Source of the DNA: Pseudomonadota bacterium
Lineage (GTDB): Bacteria; Pseudomonadota; Alphaproteobacteria; Acetobacterales; Acetobacteraceae
Direction: 5' to 3'
Length of the DNA: 8,634 bases
Assembly (NCBI GenBank): GCA_021785335.1
Contig: JAJYFW010000053.1
Location: 1 to 8,634 of the forward strand
The notes below the pieces were generated by a model that saw only the letters and a program-made list of their open reading frames with translations, searched no databases and was not told the origin of the DNA. The position numbers and the translations under genes are program-made. Within the stretch, counting starts at the first letter, position 1. Every line of letters starts with the position of its first letter. Shown in pieces: positions 5,775 to 8,634 of this stretch.

Positions 5775-6907
5775 AAGCCGTGGGTGTGCTGTCTGGTCTG
5801 CGCGTGCTGGAGCTTGGCCAGGTGCTGGCGGGGCCGTTCGCCGGCGCCATCCTCGCCGACCTCGGCGCGGACGTGATCAAGGTGGAGCGGCCGGAAGGCG
5901 GCGACGACGCGCGGCGCATGGGCCACGAATTCCGCCACGGCGACAGCCTCACGTTCCACATCATGAACCGCGGCAAGCGCTCGGCGGCGCTCGACCTCAA
6001 GAGCGAGGCGGGCCGCGCGGCGCTGGAGGCGCTTGTCGCCGGGGCCGACGTGTTCCTGCACAACCTGCGCCCCGGCGTCGCGGCCTCGATCGGGTTCGGC
6101 GCGGAGGCACTCACCGCGCGCCACCCGCGCCTCGTTTACGGCGAGATCTCGGCGTTCGGCGCGGTGGGGCCGATGGCGGCCTCGCCCGGCTACGAGCCGC
6201 TGATCCAGGCCTGGTCCGGCCTCTCCTCGCTCAACGGCGGCGAGGACGACCCGCCGATCCGCGCGGCGGCCTCGCTGTGCGACCAGGGCAGCGCGATGTG
6301 GCTGGTGATCGGCATCCTGTCCCTCCTGCGGCGGCGCGAGCAGACGGGGCGGGGAGGGGTCGTGCGCACCTCGCTGCTGGAAACGGCACTGATGTGGGCG
6401 GGGCAGAAGGCGGACGCGCTGATGGGCGAGGGCGCGCTGCCGGAGCGCCACCGCTCCGGCCACCCCTCGCTGGTGCCCTACGAGGCGTTCGAGACCGCGG
6501 ACGGGCCGATGCTGATCTGCGCGGGGAACGACCGGCTGTTCGCGCGCCTCGCCGGCGTGCTGGGCCGCGAGGATCTCGCCGCCGACGAACGCTTCGCCAC
6601 CAACCGCGCGCGGCTGCGCCACAAGGAGGCGCTGTTCGCCGCCATCGTTCCGGCCCTCGCCGCGCAACCCCGCGCGCACTGGCTCGCGGCGCTGGAAGCG
6701 GCGGGCGTGCCGGCCTCGCCAATCCACACGCTGGCGGAGGCGCGGGCGCAGAAGCAGGTCGCGGCGCTCGCGATGCACCAGGCGGTGCCGGGCGAGGATT
6801 TCCGCCTTACCGCGTTGCCGCTTACCATCGACGGCGAGCGGCCGAGGATTGCAGGACGCGCGCCTTCGCTGGATGCTGGATCGAAACCTGACTGGCCCCA
6901 CATCTGA
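5759..6907 (+). CDS. CaiB/BaiF family class III CoA-transferase
   Basis: A 382-residue cytoplasmic enzyme of the family that moves CoA between carboxylic acids through an aspartyl-CoA thioester. Signatures in order: LSGLRVLELGQVLAGPFAG at 11-29; LADLGADVIKVERPEGGD at 32-49; NRGKRSAALDLKSEAGR at 70-86; ADVFLHNLRPGVAASIGF at about 96-113; GYEPLIQAWSGL at 144-155; and ASLCDQGSA at 171-179, where Asp175 fits the catalytic aspartate. RREQTGRGGVVRTSLLETAL follows, as usual in the family. Length (about 380-410) is normal. The substrate acid and the CoA donor cannot be told. Start is uncertain: GTG 5759 has AGGGGG only two bases before it, and GTG 5780 or 5786 would still leave the family N-terminus nearly intact. 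It is 14 bp from the M20 gene, almost certainly co-transcribed. Confidence 0.92.
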   Translation: MPGAAKAVGVLSGLRVLELGQVLAGPFAGAILADLGADVIKVERPEGGDDARRMGHEFRHGDSLTFHIMNRGKRSAALDLKSEAGRAALEALVAGADVFLHNLRPGVAASIGFGAEALTARHPRLVYGEISAFGAVGPMAASPGYEPLIQAWSGLSSLNGGEDDPPIRAAASLCDQGSAMWLVIGILSLLRRREQTGRGGVVRTSLLETALMWAGQKADALMGEGALPERHRSGHPSLVPYEAFETADGPMLICAGNDRLFARLAGVLGREDLAADERFATNRARLRHKEALFAAIVPALAAQPRAHWLAALEAAGVPASPIHTLAEARAQKQVAALAMHQAVPGEDFRLTALPLTIDGERPRIAGRAPSLDAGSKPDWPHI

Positions 6908-6911
6908 AGGA
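6906..6911 (+). promoter_or_regulatory. Ribosome binding site of the M20 hydrolase gene
   Basis: GAAGGA overlaps the TGA stop of the CoA-transferase gene (6905-6907) and lies 10 bases before the ATG at 6922, a slightly long spacing. The overlap suggests coupled translation. Confidence 0.6.
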
Positions 6912-6921
6912 CGCCTGAGCC

Positions 6922-8091
6922 ATGGCCAACCGTGACGCGATTGAGAAGATCGCCCCCGAGATCACCGAGATCCGCCGCGACATCCACGCCCATCCCGAGA
7001 TCGGGATGACGGAGACGCGCACCTCCGCGCTGGTGGCGGACAAGCTGCGCGCCTGGGGCATCGAGACGCACACCGGCATCGGCAAGACCGGCGTCGTCGG
7101 CGTGCTGCGCCGCGGCAACGGGCACGGGCGCATCGGCCTGCGCGCGGACATGGACGCGCTGCCGATCGACGAGGCGACGGGCCTGCCCTACGCCTCGCGC
7201 AACGCCGGCGTGATGCACGCCTGCGGCCATGACGGGCACACGGCGATGCTGCTGGGGGCCGCGAAATACCTCGCCGAGAACGGTGGGTTTTCCGGCACCG
7301 TGCACTTCATCTTCCAGCCGGCGGAGGAGGGGCTCGGCGGCGCCTCCGCGATGATCGCGGACGGGTTGTTCGAGAAGTTCCCCTGCGACGCGGTGTTCGG
7401 CATGCACAACCGGCCGAACCTGGAGGTGGGCCGGTTCTCCATCCGCCCCGGCACGCAGATGGCGGGCGGCGCGTTCTTCGACATCGCCATCACCGGGCGC
7501 GGCTCGCACGGCGCGCGGCCGGAGGCGGGGATCGACCCCGTGGTGGTGGCGGCGCAGATCGTCTCCTCGCTGCAATCGATCGTGGCCCGGCGCGTGACGC
7601 CGACCGACACCGCGGTGCTGAGTGTCACGAAGATCGCGGCCGGCGAGGCCTACAACGTCATTCCGGAGACGGCGGTGCTGCGCGGCACGGTGCGGACGAT
7701 GAAGCGCGAGACGATGACGCTGGTGGAGACGGAGATGCGCCGGCTGGCGGAGAACATCGCCGCCGGGTTCGGCGCGCGGGCGGAGCTTGATTTCCGCTTC
7801 CTGTTCGCGCCGCTGGTGAACAACCCGGCGGAGACGGAGGCGGTCGTCGCCGCGGCGGCGAAGGTTGCGGGCGCGGAACGGGTGGAGGCCAACGGGCCGC
7901 AGACCATGGCCTCGGAGGATTTCTCCTTCATGCTGGAGAAAGTGCCGGGCGCCTTCATCAACCTCGGCAACGGCGCCGGGGCGGAGGTGCACAACCACCT
8001 CTACAATTTCAACGACGAGGCGATCCCGCACGGCATCGCGCTGTGGGCGAGCGTGGTGGAGGAGAAGCTGCCGAAGGGGACGGGGGAGTAG
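6922..8091 (+). CDS. M20 family amidohydrolase (hippurate hydrolase / N-acyl amino acid hydrolase type)
   Basis: A 389-residue cytoplasmic metalloenzyme that hydrolyses the amide bond of N-acylated amino acids. Seen: RRDIHAHPEIGMTE at 18-31; RADMDALPI at 74-82; the metal site ACGHDGHTAML at 100-110 (Cys101, His103); FQPAEEGLGGA at 131-141 (Glu135 the likely catalytic base, Glu136 a ligand); GMHNRP at 160-165 (His162); the dimerisation-domain segment TGRGSHGARPEAGIDP at 191-206; and MASEDFSFML at 329-338 with HNHLYNFNDEAIPHG at 357-371 (His357 the last metal ligand). The M20D subgroup includes hippurate hydrolase, IAA-amino acid hydrolase and N-acetyl-diaminopimelate deacetylase. A deacetylase for diaminopimelate is less likely, because no dap gene is near. 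No signal peptide. Partner of the upstream CoA-transferase; the acyl group released is unknown. Confidence 0.95.
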   Translation: MANRDAIEKIAPEITEIRRDIHAHPEIGMTETRTSALVADKLRAWGIETHTGIGKTGVVGVLRRGNGHGRIGLRADMDALPIDEATGLPYASRNAGVMHACGHDGHTAMLLGAAKYLAENGGFSGTVHFIFQPAEEGLGGASAMIADGLFEKFPCDAVFGMHNRPNLEVGRFSIRPGTQMAGGAFFDIAITGRGSHGARPEAGIDPVVVAAQIVSSLQSIVARRVTPTDTAVLSVTKIAAGEAYNVIPETAVLRGTVRTMKRETMTLVETEMRRLAENIAAGFGARAELDFRFLFAPLVNNPAETEAVVAAAAKVAGAERVEANGPQTMASEDFSFMLEKVPGAFINLGNGAGAEVHNHLYNFNDEAIPHGIALWASVVEEKLPKGTGE

Positions 8092-8223
8092 GGGCGGGGA
8101 TGGTGGCGGCGGCGCACGGGTGCCGGCGCGCGGGGGGCGATATCTGGCTGACGTCACGCGTTTGGTGGTATCGGGACGTGCCGCGAGGCATTGCCAGCGC
8201 CCTTGCACACAACATTTGCAAAG

Positions 8224-8250
8224 GCGGCGCCCGAAGGAACGAGGCGCCGC
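8224..8250 (+). terminator. GC-rich hairpin downstream of the M20 gene, possible terminator
   Basis: Perfect 8-bp stem GCGGCGCC (8224-8231) / GGCGCCGC (8243-8250) with an 11-base loop, about 130 bp after the M20 stop. It is not followed by a T run (ggtcctct), so if it ends transcription it does so weakly or with Rho. It could also be a structural element of the intergenic DNA. Confidence 0.35.
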
Positions 8251-8307
8251 GGTCCTCTGAACACGACCGGCCTGCGCGGCGTGACGGCAGCCACGTCGAA
8301 TTCCAAT

Positions 8308-8322
8308 GGTCGGGAGCCGACC
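8308..8322. repeat. Perfect short hairpin
   Basis: GGTCGG (8308-8313), loop GAG, CCGACC (8317-8322). A 6-bp stem with a 3-base loop, and no T run on either side. Function unknown. Confidence 0.5.
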
Positions 8323-8323
8323 C

Positions 8324-8393
8324 AATGTGGTCACCAAGTCGCCGGATGAACAATCTCCAAAGCTGTTGCGCGTCCGCGTGAACAGACCACATT
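8324..8393. repeat. 9-bp inverted repeat enclosing 52 bp
   Basis: AATGTGGTC at 8324-8332 and its exact reverse complement GACCACATT at 8385-8393. It directly abuts the 8308-8322 hairpin on one side and a TTTCG/CGAAA dyad on the other. It might be the ends of a very small mobile or structured element, or chance. Confidence 0.5.
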
Positions 8394-8558
8394 TTCGCGT
8401 CGAAACCCATCACGCACAAAGACTGAAACGGGATCGCCAATCGGGGCCGGCTAGAGTGTGGTGATCGATGGCGGGGCGGTCCACGATGGCGACTTGCCAA
8501 AGCGCAAGGATGTCACGAAATGGCTGGCAGTGGACTAGCCGCACTCACACATTGCTAT

Positions 8559-8634
8559 TGATCTGCTCCCGGAAAACTGGATCGGTTTGAGGTAGAGTTT
8601 TCTGCTTTTGTTCCCTTGGTTGGGAGGAGCGGAG
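8559..8634 (+). mobile_element. Left end of an insertion sequence, probably IS3 family (truncated by window edge)
   Basis: From TG at 8559 the sequence TGATCTGCTCCCGGAAAACT followed by GGA resembles the terminal inverted repeat of IS3-family elements (IS3 ends begin with TG and often carry a ctgc.ccc....aa.ctgga pattern). After it comes a short AT-richer leader and a strong GGGAGGAG ribosome binding site at 8622-8629, just where orfA of such elements would begin beyond the window edge. Base composition changes sharply from the flanking genes. No transposase codon lies inside the window, so the family call rests on the end sequence and layout, recalled and not searched. Confidence 0.5.
8622..8629 (+). 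promoter_or_regulatory. Strong ribosome binding site at the right edge
   Basis: GGGAGGAG, 5 bases before the end of the window, with no start codon yet. It implies a plus-strand gene starting within a few bases beyond 8634, most likely the IS orfA. Confidence 0.5.

Larger units (their letters stand above)
8092..8558. other. Intergenic region without a convincing gene, rich in inverted repeats
   Basis: 467 bp between the M20 stop and the IS end. Open frames exist on both strands but none has clean third-position GC, a family motif or a ribosome binding site. GC falls from the very high flanking level to clearly lower values after about 8160. It holds an imperfect dyad at 8203-8221 (TTGCA-N9-TGCAA), hairpins at 8224-8250 and 8308-8322, a long-range inverted repeat at 8324-8393, and a small dyad at 8393-8405 (TTTCG-CGT-CGAAA). 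At 8458-8538 a 26-codon frame between two TAG stops reads VVIDGGAVHDGDLPKRKDVT..., possibly a gene remnant; I cannot place it. Confidence 0.6.

Noticed and set aside
4804..6891. Long plus-strand open frame (695 codons) spanning sdaA, the intergenic gap and the CoA-transferase gene
   Set aside because: It runs antisense through sdaA and out of frame through the CoA-transferase gene, crossing a clear divergent promoter region; nonsense composition.
6478..8337. Long minus-strand open frame (619 codons) opposite the CoA-transferase and M20 genes
   Set aside because: Antisense shadow, Arg/His-rich; both plus-strand genes have intact catalytic motifs.
8043..8381. Plus-strand 112-codon frame at the end of the M20 gene
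   Set aside because: It starts inside the M20 coding region in another frame and has no codon bias or motif.
8009..8500. Minus-strand 163-codon frame through the intergenic region
   Set aside because: It overlaps the M20 gene end, has poor third-position GC, many Arg/Ser/Pro residues and no ribosome binding site or family motif. A small real gene in its middle cannot be excluded, but nothing supports one.

Overview
The window is very GC-rich (about 70% by eye, with third codon positions nearly all G or C in the real genes). It looks like a chromosomal segment of a high-GC alphaproteobacterium. Acetobacteraceae (Roseomonas-like) is my best guess, from gene style, codon use and the insertion-sequence end, but nothing in the window proves it. 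Five complete genes lie on the minus strand, two complete genes and a gene fragment on the plus strand, and the right edge is non-coding and mobile DNA.

Layout, left to right. (a) 1-397, plus strand: the 3' end of a gene whose product ends in a proline/tyrosine/histidine-rich 15-residue repeat, then a small, uncertain ORF that overlaps its stop. (b) 353-5684, minus strand: five genes packed head to tail and probably one operon. In transcription order they are sdaA (iron-sulfur L-serine dehydratase), zwf (glucose-6-phosphate dehydrogenase), a DHA2/EmrB-type MFS exporter, and a two-gene short-chain ChrA chromate-transporter pair. Gaps and overlaps are 26 bp, then -8, -1 and -4 bp. (c) 5685-5758: a short divergent control region with two perfect dyads about two helical turns apart. 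(d) 5759-8091, plus strand: a class III (CaiB/BaiF) CoA-transferase and an M20 amidohydrolase of the hippurate hydrolase/aminoacylase type, 14 bp apart. (e) 8092-8558: 467 bp without a convincing gene, of lower GC and with several inverted repeats. (f) 8559-8634: what looks like the left end of an IS3-family insertion sequence, cut off at its ribosome binding site.

How the genes may work together: the right-hand pair could hydrolyse an N-acylated amino acid (M20) and activate the released or another carboxylic acid by CoA transfer (CaiB). The left-hand operon deaminates serine to pyruvate (SdaA), makes NADPH from glucose-6-phosphate (Zwf), and exports toxic compounds or oxyanions (MFS, ChrA). 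The metabolic link between the two sides is inference. All enzymes belong to known families with intact catalytic motifs. I see no convincing new defence or mobile system. The less ordinary points are the operon make-up, the dyads in the divergent promoter, the structured intergenic DNA next to the IS end, and the repeat-tailed fragment at the left edge.
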